DNA from: a delta proteobacterium MLS_D | GTDB taxonomy: Bacteria > Desulfobacterota > Syntrophia > Syntrophales > UBA2210 | Assembly (NCBI GenBank): GCA_002030015.1 | Contig: LQBH01000068.1 | Location: 54,425 to 118,424, forward strand | Direction of reading: 5' to 3' | Length of the DNA stretch: 64,000 nt | In this document: in pieces, positions 56,023 through 64,000 of the stretch | How the letters are laid out: each line of letters begins with the position of its first letter | Position numbering within the stretch: position 1 is the stretch's first letter | The notes under the pieces: model-generated | Told to the model about the DNA's origin: nothing | Database searches by the model: none | The model's input: only the letters and a program-made list of their open reading frames with translations | Translations under genes and position numbers: made by a program

Positions 56023-57462
56023 ATGGAAGTTCCTGATCTTGATTATTTGTTTCAACCGGAATCCATAGCCGTCGCCGGAGTGAAAAACGCCGATTCGTCA
56101 TTTAACCCCGGTTTGATGTTTCTGGAAGCGCTGAAAGACTTCGGATATTCGGGCCGACTCTACCCCCTTAATCCAAGGGGCGGTGAGGTGAAGGGCCTGA
56201 AGGTATACAAGGCGCTCCGGGACATACCGGACCGTGTGGACTATGTTATATCAGCGGTTCCGGCGAAAAACGCGCCCCGACTGGTGGACAATGCCGCGGC
56301 CAAGGGGGTAAAGGTCATACATTTTTTTACCTCGGGATTCAGTGAAACCGGAAACACCGAGGGGACACAACTGCAGGAGGAGATCGTACGGAAGGCACGC
56401 GAGGTCGGCGTGCGGATTATCGGCCCCAATTGCCTGGGAGTGTATTGCCCGAAGGGCGGCATGACCTTCAACGCGGACGCATCGAAGGAGAGCGGCTCCG
56501 TCGGCATGATTTCCCAGAGCGGTGGAAACGCCTCACACGCCATTGCGGAAGGTAATTCACGGGGGGTCCGTTTCAGCAAGGTCATCAGCATGGGGAACGG
56601 AGTCGATCTTAACGAATCGGATTTCCTGGAGTACCTGGCTCACGACAATGACACCGAAATCATCACGGCCTATATCGAAGGGGTCAAAGACGGCCCGCGT
56701 TTTCTGCGGGCTGTCAAGGCCGCCGCGAAAATCAAGCCCGTGATCATTTTAAAAGTCGGCCTGTCTGAAGTCGGGGCGGATGTCGCCGTGTCGCATACCA
56801 CGGCGTTGGCCGGTTCAACCCAGGTCTGGGAAGGCCTCTTGAGGCAGGCGGGCGCCGTTCAGGTTCACAGCATTGAAGAAATGATCGACATGACGCTGGC
56901 TTTTCTTCACATGTCTCCTCCGGCCGGGGGAAACGCCGTGATCGCGGGTATCGGGGGCGGCGCCAGCGTTATTCTTGCCGATGAGTTTTCACGTGAAGGT
57001 CTGTCGTTGCCCAGGTTCTCAAGAAAAACACTGGAGCAATTAATGGGTCTCTATTCGTCCGATGCCGGCAGAATTTTTAAGAATCCCATCGATATAAATA
57101 ATTTTGAAAGCCCGGACACGTTTTTAAAAACAATACAACTGATCGAGGCCGAAAAAACCGTGGACTTTCTGGTTCTGCACGTCGCGTTCGATCATTTTGG
57201 CCTGATGAATGAAGAAATCAAGGATTTCGCGATCGGGTTTTACCAGTCACTGATCATAGATATAAAAAATAAAGTCAACAAACCCGTGGCGGTGCTTTTG
57301 CATTCTTTTGCCAGTGACAAAACGAAAAAAATGGCGCGTGAAATAGGGGATACTCTTACTCGGGAGGGGTTCCCCGTGTTCCTCTCAATCCGGAACGCGG
57401 CTGCGGCGCTGAAGAGGTATGTTCAGTACCGGAAACGGTTGCAGTCCGGCGACACGGCATGA
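56023..57462 (+). CDS. Acyl-CoA synthetase (NDP-forming) alpha-type subunit
   Basis: A 479-residue protein with a CoA-binding Rossmann domain (PESIAVAGVKNADSSFNPGLMFLEAL; YPLNPRGGEVKGLKVYKAL) and two succinyl-CoA-ligase-like domains (VGMISQSGGNASHAIAEG; IIGPNCLGVYCP). The likely phosphorylated His lies in AVSHTTALAGS. It corresponds to the alpha part of ADP-forming acetyl/acyl-CoA synthetases; the ATP-grasp beta part is neither fused nor encoded nearby. The frame reaches GTG 55924, but ATG 56023 is preceded by AGGAAGG. A canonical terminator follows. Confidence 0.85.
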   Translation: MEVPDLDYLFQPESIAVAGVKNADSSFNPGLMFLEALKDFGYSGRLYPLNPRGGEVKGLKVYKALRDIPDRVDYVISAVPAKNAPRLVDNAAAKGVKVIHFFTSGFSETGNTEGTQLQEEIVRKAREVGVRIIGPNCLGVYCPKGGMTFNADASKESGSVGMISQSGGNASHAIAEGNSRGVRFSKVISMGNGVDLNESDFLEYLAHDNDTEIITAYIEGVKDGPRFLRAVKAAAKIKPVIILKVGLSEVGADVAVSHTTALAGSTQVWEGLLRQAGAVQVHSIEEMIDMTLAFLHMSPPAGGNAVIAGIGGGASVILADEFSREGLSLPRFSRKTLEQLMGLYSSDAGRIFKNPIDINNFESPDTFLKTIQLIEAEKTVDFLVLHVAFDHFGLMNEEIKDFAIGFYQSLIIDIKNKVNKPVAVLLHSFASDKTKKMAREIGDTLTREGFPVFLSIRNAAAALKRYVQYRKRLQSGDTA

Positions 57463-57475
57463 ATTTCCGCAAACG

Positions 57476-57509
57476 AACCGCGCCACGCCGGCCAGCGCGT
57501 GGCGCGGTT
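57476..57509 (+). terminator. Rho-independent-type terminator after the acyl-CoA synthetase
   Basis: AACCGCGCCACGC (57476-57488) pairs exactly with GCGTGGCGCGGTT (57497-57509) across an 8-base loop. It runs into TTCCC, 13 bases after the stop codon. Confidence 0.8.
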
Positions 57510-57601
57510 TTCCCGAGTGCCGATATGAATGATGACCGCGGTTCCCGGTGGTGATACACACTGGTAGAATTTTGAACACTATTCCAAAATACTTGATAAC
57601 A

Positions 57602-57630
57602 CTGGATGCCGGATCGGGTCCGGCATGACG
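57602..57630 (+). repeat. Dispersed palindromic repeat, copy 4
   Basis: TGGATGCCGGA-TCGGG-TCCGGCATGACG with flanking CTTGATAACA upstream. The same flank precedes the copy at 26661. Confidence 0.7.
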
Positions 57631-57715
57631 GCATCGAAACAATCGCTGCGGCTCGATGGCCGAAAATAGTCTGTGGTGATGGTTATGAAAGCACCTGAAG
57701 AAACAGGATGGAGCC

Positions 57716-58519
57716 ATGAAGATTGCAATCGCAACCGACGGCCGCGACTTGGATGCGCGTATAACGTATCGACTTGGTTCTGCGAAATACCTGCTGATTG
57801 TTGATGTCGAAAGCCGGGTGTTCGAGGTCGTGCCGGTTTCGATCGACGAGCACAAGCGCGGAGCGGGAGTCGGGATTGTTGTAATGGCGATCGGCAGGGG
57901 CGTGGATGTGATTATAACGGGTTATTGCGCTCCGGGGATCGTCGATCAAATGAAAGACAACGGTATAGAGGTGCTAACCGGAATACAGGGTACTGCGCGA
58001 GGCGCACTGGATGAATACAGGTACGCGGAACCCGATATTAAACCGGGCGGTGTGAAAAACCGCCCGGTGCCGTTTATTCCCGACGGGCATGTTATGATGG
58101 GCGCGATGACGCGTTCTTTCAGGCAGTTTGCAGGCATGTTTCCTGTCTTGATTGGAGTGATTCTGATCATGGGCCTGTTCGACGCGTTTGTTTCCAGGGA
58201 GTTGCTGCTGTCGGTTTTTCAGGGTAACGCGTTTTTGGACAGTCTTTACGGCGCCTGTCTTGGTGGTCTTTTCGCCGGGAACCCCATCAACAGTTATGTA
58301 ATAGGCGGAGAATTGCTCAAATACGGAATAAGCCTGTTTGCCGTGACCGCCTTCATTGTAAGCTGGGTAACGGTGGGACTGGTTCAACTGCCGGCCGAAA
58401 TGGCGGCCCTTGGAAAGAAATTCGCCCTGCTGAGAAACGCCGCAAGTTTTCTTATGGTTGTCCCGGTAGCGATGTTCACCGTTTTTATCGTCGATTTCGT
58501 GACGAGGTGGGTGGTATGA
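57716..58519 (+). CDS. Fusion of NifX/NifB-C-like FeMo-cofactor domain with a permease half
   Basis: A 267-residue protein. Residues about 1-105 match the dinitrogenase iron-molybdenum cofactor biosynthesis fold (MKIAIATDGRDLDARITYRLGSAKYLLIVDVE; GVDVIITGYCAPGIVDQMKDNGIEVL). Residues about 130-267 hold four or five membrane helices with LGGLFAGNPINSYVIGGELLKYGISLFAVTAFIVSWVTVGLVQLPAEM, like the second half of DUF318/ArsP-type permeases. The stop overlaps the next gene (ATGA), which encodes another permease half. A soluble metal-cluster-binding domain attached to a transporter half suggests metal or metal-sulfur ligand transport or sensing (inference). Confidence 0.75.
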   Translation: MKIAIATDGRDLDARITYRLGSAKYLLIVDVESRVFEVVPVSIDEHKRGAGVGIVVMAIGRGVDVIITGYCAPGIVDQMKDNGIEVLTGIQGTARGALDEYRYAEPDIKPGGVKNRPVPFIPDGHVMMGAMTRSFRQFAGMFPVLIGVILIMGLFDAFVSRELLLSVFQGNAFLDSLYGACLGGLFAGNPINSYVIGGELLKYGISLFAVTAFIVSWVTVGLVQLPAEMAALGKKFALLRNAASFLMVVPVAMFTVFIVDFVTRWVV

Positions 58520-59049
58520 ACGGCACGGGCAAACAACCCGGAGACAATAAGCGAATGTGGGCCCGCGCGTATATTTTTCCGGTCGCGGTGCTGGCAATCT
58601 ACGCGGTTCTCTTCTTATATGTGCCCGAAGGGACCCTGTCGGCCCTGAAAAGCAGCGGCAAAATAGTATTGGCCATGCTGGTTCCCCTCACCCTGATTTT
58701 CGTATTGATGCTGTTGATCAATCTCTTTGTGAAACCATCTAACGTCGCGAAGTTCCTGGGAAGGAGTTTCGGCGTCAGGGAAACTCTGTTGTCGGCGGCG
58801 GCGGGCATAATTTCGGCCGGACCGATATACGTCTGGTATCCGCTGCTCAAGGACCTGAAAGAAAAGGGGGCGGGAAATTACGCCCTTTCGGTGTTTCTGT
58901 ACAACCGGTCCATCAAGCCGTTTCTGCTGCCGATAATGATCAGTTATTTCGGATGGATTTTTGTTGTCACATTGCTTGTCATGACTTTTTTTTCGTCGAT
59001 TATTGTCGGCTGTTCCATGAATATCGTCACGACACCCGAATGCGAATGA
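58516..59049 (+). CDS. Permease half, partner of the NifX-permease fusion
   Basis: A 177-residue protein with four or five membrane helices (AYIFPVAVLAIYAVLFLYV; KIVLAMLVPLTLIFVLMLLINLFV; SAAAGIISAGPIYVWYPLLKDLKEKG; FLLPIMISYFGWIFVVTLLVMTFFSSII). It resembles one half of a DUF318-type permease. ATG 58516 overlaps the upstream stop, so the two halves should be made together. The pair probably forms one transporter; the substrate is unknown. Confidence 0.7.
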   Translation: MNGTGKQPGDNKRMWARAYIFPVAVLAIYAVLFLYVPEGTLSALKSSGKIVLAMLVPLTLIFVLMLLINLFVKPSNVAKFLGRSFGVRETLLSAAAGIISAGPIYVWYPLLKDLKEKGAGNYALSVFLYNRSIKPFLLPIMISYFGWIFVVTLLVMTFFSSIIVGCSMNIVTTPECE

Positions 59050-59136
59050 CGCGAGGGAGAAGGAGCATAGTTCAGGCAGAATTGCTTTTTTAAGAAGGGA
59101 ACCGCTGTGGTGCAAAACCCGCGGGAAGATTTCCTG

Positions 59137-59649
59137 TCAGGGACATTCGACGGAACTCCAGCACATTTTTATATCAATGACCGGAGTCCCGTCAATGGCG
59201 TCGAGACCCTCGACGTAAAGGGTCGTTTCTTTAATTCCAACCAGCTTAACGTCCTGAATGCCGATCCCCGACAGCCTGTCGGGAGTCCGTGTCGCGAATA
59301 CGCCGGTTTTCTTTCCGTCCAGACCCCGTTTGAATATTGATGTCACCGCTTTCCTGGCGTGCAGGTAGTACACGATGGTAATATACTTTTCTTCGTCAAG
59401 TTTATAGAGAAACCGTTTTTGCGACGGAAGCAGTTCGATGCGCGATATGTTTTCGGGGCCGCGGGTTCCAAACCCCGCCTCGTCCCGTTGCAATTTGTTT
59501 TTGATCACTCCGATCGGCCATATTTCAAACGGAGTTGCTTCACCGTACAGACAGGACGCGCAGATACGAGCGCCGTCAATTTCAAAAATTCTCGTTCTGT
59601 CTGCCGGGCGATCGCACTCAGAACACTTATATTCTTTTTTGGTTATCAT
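59137..59649 (-). CDS. TsaA/YaeB-like tRNA methyltransferase family protein with zinc ribbon
   Basis: A 170-residue protein. An N-terminal zinc-ribbon-like segment (YKCSECDRPADRTRIFEIDGARICASCLYG, four Cys in two CxxC pairs) precedes a TsaA/UPF0066 domain: FEIWPIGVIKNKL, GPENISRIELLP, VFATRTPDRLSGIGIQDVKLVGI, LDAIDGTPVIDIK. The E. coli member methylates t6A37 of tRNA-Thr using SAM. ATG 59649 is chosen over a TTG at 59730. In this version the RSP-type motif is TRTPDR. It is convergent with the permease genes. Confidence 0.85.
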   Translation of the reverse strand: MITKKEYKCSECDRPADRTRIFEIDGARICASCLYGEATPFEIWPIGVIKNKLQRDEAGFGTRGPENISRIELLPSQKRFLYKLDEEKYITIVYYLHARKAVTSIFKRGLDGKKTGVFATRTPDRLSGIGIQDVKLVGIKETTLYVEGLDAIDGTPVIDIKMCWSSVECP

Positions 59650-59998
59650 AATCCTGCGACATTCCTTCAAGAATAACTGGATCTGCTCCGGCAGTGATAA
59701 TATGCGCACGATAACATCACCGTACAGCAAAAGCCAACAGGATATTCCCGCATATTCGTCGGGACCGAATAAGTTTCCCGGACTACCCCTGCCCGGATTT
59801 TTCGAGGAAAAGCGAACGTCGCCCGGTCGTCATGCAAAACGTTTTTTCCGGGAGAGCAAGTTTCACGTTGAAGGAACCGGTTGTGTCTGGTATTGAACAC
59901 AACAGCAGTGCACAGCGAGGTAAAGCGAACCGTCGGACCGCGCCGAACCCGGCAGATTCCGCCTGACCGCTCGACTCAATCCGACAGAGGTGACTGCC

Positions 59999-61267
59999 AT
60001 GATGCGATCCCGGGTCCTGCTTTGTGCCACGGTGTTGTGCGTGCTTCTCATTCTTCCCTGTTCGGTGCTTGCCGCTCCGGTCGGGTCGGTGACCGCCATA
60101 ACCGGCCTTGTCGAGATTGTCGGTGAGTTCCACGGAGAGAAAGACGTCCGGCTCGGTGATAAAATTTATAGAGGCGACTTTCTTCACACCACGAAATTTT
60201 CCCGGCTCCAGATTACCTTTATTGACGGAAGTATCATCCGCATGGCGTCCGATTCGCGATTGCGGGTGACCGAGTATCTCGTCGACACGTCCTGTCGAAG
60301 GGGAAAACTCGATCTTCTCTCGGGAAAAATCAAAAGCGCCATTGCGGCCTTATCACCCGGAGATACTTTTGATGTGCGAACGCCGTCGGCGGGTTTCGGT
60401 GTCAGGGGCACGAGCTTTTACGCCTACTTCAGTGACGGCATATCGGGAGGCGCCACAGAGGAGGGGACTGTGCACGTGTACGCGCTCAATTACCCCGACC
60501 GTGCCGCCATCATGGGGGCCGGTATGGCCGCCACGATAGCCAGTGTCGACGATGTACCCGTCATTCGGGCCGCCACGGACCGGGAAATGCAGATGCACAT
60601 GGAAGACACCAGTATCCCCGGCGGCGATGACACTCCCGACGTCAGGGAAGAAGCCGAACGGCAGATAGAAGCAACTGAAACGCAGGCGGAAATCTATTTG
60701 CAGCTCGCGGGTGACCTGGATGCCGAAAACGCGGGTACGCGGTGCGCCGCATACAACGAAGCGATCGTGCGCCTGGAGAACCGAAGATCCGGGCTGGATA
60801 CCGATATCGCCGAAGCGGAAGCGGAGGAAGAAATGTCGCGAGGATGTTTTCCGGCCGAAGCGGAACTTTTGCTGGAAGACGGGACGCCCAGGCGGTTGGC
60901 TGACGTCAGGCCCGGCGACATGGTGCTGACTTACGACATCGGGTACGAAAAAGTGGAGGCGCGACCCGTCGTCGAAGTCTATACGTTCGAGGCGAATCAC
61001 CTTTTCGTTCTAAACGATACCTTCGCGACCACGGGCACTGAACGGCTGTTGACCCGAAAAGGCTGGAAACGGGTCAGGGACCTGAAGCCGGGCGACATGG
61101 TTCTTTCGGGCGGGGGTATGACGGAAATAAAGAGTGTCGAGCGCCGGCCGGTCAATATACCTGTTTATAATATCCATGTGGACGATACCCACACATTCTA
61201 TGTCCTCTCGAAGGACGGTGAAAGCTATCTGGTGCACAATTCCTGCGGCGGCGGAGGAAATAAATAA
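59999..61267 (+). CDS. Secreted FecR-domain protein with C-terminal Hint (intein-like) domain
   Basis: A 422-residue exported protein. Signal peptide about 1-27 (MMRSRVLLCATVLCVLLILPCSVLAAP). FecR domain about 28-170 (GSVTAITGLVEIVGEF, RLQITFIDGSIIRMASDSRL, DVRTPSAGFGVRGTSFYAYF). A helical acidic linker (about 195-280) follows, then a Hint domain from C283 (CFPAEAELLLEDGTPRRLADVRPGDMVL) to the C-terminal VYNIHVDDTHTFYVLS...VHNSC. The terminal H413-N414 before Ser/Cys is the splice/cleavage motif. The block B His expected in TxxHPF is replaced (TGTERLLT), so N-terminal autocleavage may be impaired. ATG 59999 has GAGGTG upstream; ATG 60002 is possible. Confidence 0.84.
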   Translation: MMRSRVLLCATVLCVLLILPCSVLAAPVGSVTAITGLVEIVGEFHGEKDVRLGDKIYRGDFLHTTKFSRLQITFIDGSIIRMASDSRLRVTEYLVDTSCRRGKLDLLSGKIKSAIAALSPGDTFDVRTPSAGFGVRGTSFYAYFSDGISGGATEEGTVHVYALNYPDRAAIMGAGMAATIASVDDVPVIRAATDREMQMHMEDTSIPGGDDTPDVREEAERQIEATETQAEIYLQLAGDLDAENAGTRCAAYNEAIVRLENRRSGLDTDIAEAEAEEEMSRGCFPAEAELLLEDGTPRRLADVRPGDMVLTYDIGYEKVEARPVVEVYTFEANHLFVLNDTFATTGTERLLTRKGWKRVRDLKPGDMVLSGGGMTEIKSVERRPVNIPVYNIHVDDTHTFYVLSKDGESYLVHNSCGGGGNK

Positions 61268-61296
61268 CGACGTTACGATACAGGCGGGGGAAGAGC

Positions 61297-62100
61297 ATGA
61301 TCCGGACGGTAAAAAACAGATTTTTTATATGCCTGGTCATCGTGGCGATGCTGCCGGCCGTGAACGGCTGCCGTGCGCATTTCGACACGGCACGTTCAAC
61401 CGTCGTCATGGCCGGAGCCGATATTTCGTACAGTGAAGGAAACTACGAGGCGGCGGCAGACTCCTATAAAAAAGCCGCGGGGATGAATAACCCGAAGGCG
61501 CACTACCTGCTCGGCCGAATGTACGCGAAGGGAGAAGGAATTCCTCGAAGCGATGAGCAGGCCCTGTACTGGATGACACAGGCGGCCGACCGGGAATACC
61601 CTCCCGCCGATGTTGACATTGGGCTCAGGTATCTTTTCGGAGAAGGCGTGCCGGCAAATCAGGAGCGGGCGCTGTTTCATTTTCAGAGGGCCGCGGACAA
61701 CGAATATGCCCTCGCCATGTATTATATGGGTATCATGAACGCCCGCGGCTGGGGGGCGCCGGCAAACAAAACGGAAGCCTTGAGGTGGTTCAGAAACGCC
61801 CGGGCCTGCGGGTATCCGGTGGAGAAGAATCTTCTCACCGGGGAGGGCATTTCCGATTTTATGGCTGCCGAAACCGCTTCGTCGACGCCTCCGTTGCTGG
61901 ACGTGTCGAATTCCGCCGACGCCGCGGCGATTCAGGCGAGACTGGCGGAACTCGGATTCTACCGCATGAAAATCGACGGAAAATGGGGGGCGGGCTCAAA
62001 AAAAGTCCTGCGCGCCTTTCAGAAGTCCCGTGGCCTTGATGCCGATGGCGAATGGACCATGCAATCCCAGATCAAACTGTTTCCGGGTGCGGGCAGGTAA
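61297..62100 (+). CDS. Sel1-repeat lipoprotein with peptidoglycan-binding domain
   Basis: A 267-residue lipoprotein. The signal peptide ends at the lipobox PAVNGC (Cys25). Three or four Sel1-like TPR repeats follow (about 45-170: KAHYLLGRMYAKGEGIPRSDEQALYWMTQAAD, ADVDIGLRYLFGEGVPANQERALFHFQRAAD, AMYYMGIMNARGWGAPANKTEALRWFRNAR). The C-terminal PG_binding_1 domain is about 205-262 (IQARLAELGFYRMKIDGKWGAGSKKVLRAFQKSRGL). GGGGGAAGAGC precedes the start. It lies 29 bases after the FecR-Hint gene, so a shared transcript is likely. Confidence 0.88.
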   Translation: MIRTVKNRFFICLVIVAMLPAVNGCRAHFDTARSTVVMAGADISYSEGNYEAAADSYKKAAGMNNPKAHYLLGRMYAKGEGIPRSDEQALYWMTQAADREYPPADVDIGLRYLFGEGVPANQERALFHFQRAADNEYALAMYYMGIMNARGWGAPANKTEALRWFRNARACGYPVEKNLLTGEGISDFMAAETASSTPPLLDVSNSADAAAIQARLAELGFYRMKIDGKWGAGSKKVLRAFQKSRGLDADGEWTMQSQIKLFPGAGR

Positions 62101-62160
62101 AAGCGCGGGCGGTCCACATTTTTTAAAATATTATGTGCAGGACGTGCCGAACGAGACAGT

Positions 62161-62188
62161 CCCGCGTGAAGCATCTGTTTCACGCGGG
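62161..62188 (+). terminator. Hairpin in the gap before the TPM-domain gene
   Basis: CCCGCGTGAA (62161-62170) pairs with TTCACGCGGG (62179-62188) across 8 bases, 60 bases after the Sel1-repeat gene. There is no T-tract, so it is only a possible terminator or attenuator. The rest of the 213-base gap holds nothing recognisable. Confidence 0.35.
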
Positions 62189-62313
62189 GGTATCGCGGGA
62201 CCGAAACTCCGGGGTGAAAAACAACGTCGTAGTAAACCAGGGCCGTACACCGGGCCTGATCGGCGGGAGCGGACGGGGACTGTATCGCGGCGGCAGATGA
62301 AGGCGGAGGGTGA

Positions 62314-63360
62314 ATGCGTCCGAGAACGCGAATGCTTTTCATTTTCCTGGCGGCATGCGTGCTGGCATGTTCGGGGTGTTCACATGAGGGCAATGAGAGA
62401 GATTTTATAGATGACCGGGCAGGCCTCCTCACGGGCGGCGAAAAAGACCGCCTCGCCCGCCTGGGGAAAAAACTTCTCGAAGACATGGATATTCACATTA
62501 AGACGGTCGTTCTCGAGAAGAGCCCCGTGGATATAACCGACAAAGCAGTCGATATTTTCGATCGATCAGAGCTGGGAAAGAAGACGGGGGGATCGCGAGG
62601 AGCTCTTTTTCTGATCGACTCCTCGGGGAGGCGGGTGCGCCTTGAGATCGGGTATGACCTGGAAGGTGTTTCCCCCGACGGGTTTGTGGGTTATATCGAG
62701 CGCAGGCAGATGGTCCCGTTCTTCGCGTCGGGAAAAGTGGGCAACGGCATCGAGGCCGCCTATGAACTTCTCGTAGAAAAAGCCTACGGTGCCACCGACG
62801 TGGAGCATGAAGAGCCCTGTAACGGTAAGAAGACGGATACCGTTCATTACTCCGGGGGCGCGGGCGCGGAGACAACTATCGAAATCGGCGGCGGCGCTCT
62901 CGAGAAAGGGCGCTCAGCTCTTGCGGCCGAGTTCCATGCCCAGCCCTCTCCGCTGGCGACGCTCGAGAAGTACGGAGAAGTACTGCGTCTTCGCATCAAA
63001 GATCCCGACCTGGAACTTTATACGCCTGAAAGCCGGCTGTTTTTCGCCGGGTGGACCGTAACGGACGCGCAGCAGGACAATGAATCAAGAAAACTGGAAT
63101 CGGATCTCGCCGCGGCCGAGGTAATCACGGTTGAAGACCGTGCCGTTATACGTTTCCCCCTTCATGACCGGGGAAGTAATCCCTATTTCCTGGTGAGAGG
63201 AGCGGATGGCTGGATGCTCGATTTTGCAGGCATGAACAGGGTGATCGGGTTCAACCACAAGAACCAGTGGTTTTTTCGCAGTCAAGAGCACCCCTATCTC
63301 TTTGCCTTTGATGACGTGTATTGTGACAGGAACGGGTTTCCGCACGAAAAACAGCGTTGA
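62314..63360 (+). CDS. TPM-domain (YgcG-like) lipoprotein
   Basis: A 348-residue lipoprotein. The signal peptide ends at the lipobox ACSGC (Cys22). A TPM domain (about 30-160) follows: IDDRAGLLTGGEKDRLARLGKKLLEDMDIHIKTVVL, GALFLIDSSGRRVRLEIGYDLEGVSPDGF. The C-terminal half (about 200-348) is not recognised; it has beta-rich features with LFFAGWTVTDAQQDNES and ends near WFFRSQEHPYLFAFDDVYCD. TPM proteins act in membrane maintenance or photosystem repair, some as weak phosphatases. Probably the last of three envelope genes. Confidence 0.8.
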   Translation: MRPRTRMLFIFLAACVLACSGCSHEGNERDFIDDRAGLLTGGEKDRLARLGKKLLEDMDIHIKTVVLEKSPVDITDKAVDIFDRSELGKKTGGSRGALFLIDSSGRRVRLEIGYDLEGVSPDGFVGYIERRQMVPFFASGKVGNGIEAAYELLVEKAYGATDVEHEEPCNGKKTDTVHYSGGAGAETTIEIGGGALEKGRSALAAEFHAQPSPLATLEKYGEVLRLRIKDPDLELYTPESRLFFAGWTVTDAQQDNESRKLESDLAAAEVITVEDRAVIRFPLHDRGSNPYFLVRGADGWMLDFAGMNRVIGFNHKNQWFFRSQEHPYLFAFDDVYCDRNGFPHEKQR

Positions 63361-63564
63361 CCGCGAGACAATTCGTTCGTTATCTGGTCACCGAAAATCC
63401 CGGTGCTACAGGCGTTCGACCGAAGCCGGATTCGTGGTTTGCGCGAAAAGATCGCAAAATCGCGCCTCGAAAATAGAGGACGTCTTACCTGTCGTAAGAC
63501 GCGGGATTATCACCGTTAATAAGAACTACAGTGAAGATTTTTCAAGAATACGGTCACTATTTAT

Positions 63565-63594
63565 TTGACAATGCGGGTTTTCGCCACGTAAATA
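63565..63594 (+). promoter_or_regulatory. Candidate sigma-70 promoter before the oxidoreductase
   Basis: TTGACA (63565-63570), 18-base spacer, TAAATA (63589-63594). About 50 bases before ATG 63643. A separate inverted repeat, CGTCTTAC-CTGTC-GTAAGACG (63481-63501), lies upstream and may be a terminator or operator. Confidence 0.55.
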
Positions 63595-63642
63595 GGTAAC
63601 ACTCAAATGATGGTCGGATAGCATTGAAAGGGAGGCGCAGTT

Positions 63643-64000
63643 ATGAGCCAGATAGGGACCGAGGTATTAATCATCGGTGGCGGAATCGGCGGTGCTGCCA
63701 TAGCCAGGGAATTGTCGAAGTACAAGATCGACGCGACCCTGGTTGAAAAGGGGGTGGACTTCGGCCAGGGCATCACGAAGTGCAGTTCCACCATTATGTG
63801 CCAGGGTGCTAACGTTCTGGAGTTCAGGCCGGAGTATCACAACAGTCGCCTCGTTTGGGGCGGGATGACCCTGATGGAGCCCCTGTGTCAAGAGCTCGAT
63901 GTCCCCTTTAAAAAAATGGGGTCGCTGGAGGTGTTCAAAAACAAGGAACAGATGAAGCATCTGAACAAGATGATGAGAAGGTTCAAGGAATATCAAGACA
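63643..64000 (+). CDS. FAD-dependent oxidoreductase (GlpA/LhgO-like), 5' part
   Basis: The first 119 codons of a gene cut by the window end. The dinucleotide-binding motif is at the N-terminus (EVLIIGGGIGGAAIARELSKYKIDATLVEKG), followed by FGQGITKCSSTIMCQGANVLEF and MEPLCQELDVPFKKMGSLEVF. That arrangement fits DAO-fold enzymes such as anaerobic glycerol-3-phosphate dehydrogenase or L-2-hydroxyglutarate oxidase. AAAGGGAGG precedes ATG 63643. Specificity cannot be judged from the fragment. Confidence 0.85.
   Translation, partial: MSQIGTEVLIIGGGIGGAAIARELSKYKIDATLVEKGVDFGQGITKCSSTIMCQGANVLEFRPEYHNSRLVWGGMTLMEPLCQELDVPFKKMGSLEVFKNKEQMKHLNKMMRRFKEYQD

Noticed and set aside
57716..58519. Evidence for a nitrogenase cluster from the NifX-like domain
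   Set aside because: The domain occurs in many proteins unrelated to nitrogenase, here fused to a permease half with no nif neighbours.

Overview
The window reads as a chromosomal segment of a GC-rich strict anaerobe, most likely a Desulfobacterota (deltaproteobacterial) lineage of the syntrophic or sulfate-reducing kind. This is an inference from gene content: an archaeal-type multi-subunit glutamate synthase, tungsten/molybdenum aldehyde:ferredoxin oxidoreductase, an ADP-forming-type acyl-CoA synthetase, LL-diaminopimelate aminotransferase with DapF, a family III CoA-transferase and a RAYT/REP-type repeat remnant. Almost all genes are on the + strand and many overlap by ATGA or GTGA, so long operons are likely.

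Layout. 0-5 kb: a CcsA/ResC-type cytochrome c assembly protein and a very large AsmA-like DUF748 envelope protein, closed by a perfect 22-bp hairpin. 5-15.6 kb: a TetR-headed locus for biotin-dependent chemistry: family III CoA-transferase, thiolase, a biotin carrier with an intact lysine, a pyruvate-carboxylase-type carboxyltransferase that has lost two of the four expected metal-site residues, an MFS transporter, a second carrier whose biotin lysine is Asp, a biotin carboxylase and an SDR. A degenerate tandem array of hairpin-like units lies before the SDR gene.

15.6-44.3 kb: a nitrogen hub. A NifA-like sigma-54 activator (next to a truncated P-II gene) is followed by glnA, a class-I amidotransferase-like protein without its cysteine, a three-gene glutamate synthase, pyrG, a giant GlmS-like protein, hisH, hisF, dapF, a DapL-like aminotransferase, purF, carA, guaA, carB and a PEP/pyruvate-binding protein. 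Most glutamine-consuming amidotransferases of core metabolism are therefore in one block. Two sigma-54 promoters, before glnA and before dapF, each have the same upstream palindrome TCCTAC-N6-GTAGGA at a similar distance; a variant (TACTAC-N6-GTAGTA) sits before the activator gene. This looks like a compact local regulon.

44.3-55 kb: an NfeD-like protein, a broken RAYT gene between inverted repeats, then a divergent catabolic locus (acyl-CoA ligase facing SDR, ThDP lyase-like enzyme, aldehyde:ferredoxin oxidoreductase, TetR, DASS transporter, zinc alcohol dehydrogenase). 55-64 kb: a lipocalin lipoprotein, a YgbA-like protein, an acyl-CoA synthetase alpha-type protein, a NifX-permease fusion with its partner permease half, a TsaA-like protein with a zinc ribbon, three exported proteins (FecR-Hint, Sel1/peptidoglycan-binding, TPM domain) and the start of an FAD-dependent oxidoreductase cut by the window end. 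Dispersed palindromic repeats recur at 7.16, 24.8, 26.66 and 57.6 kb. No tRNA, rRNA or CRISPR array was recognised.
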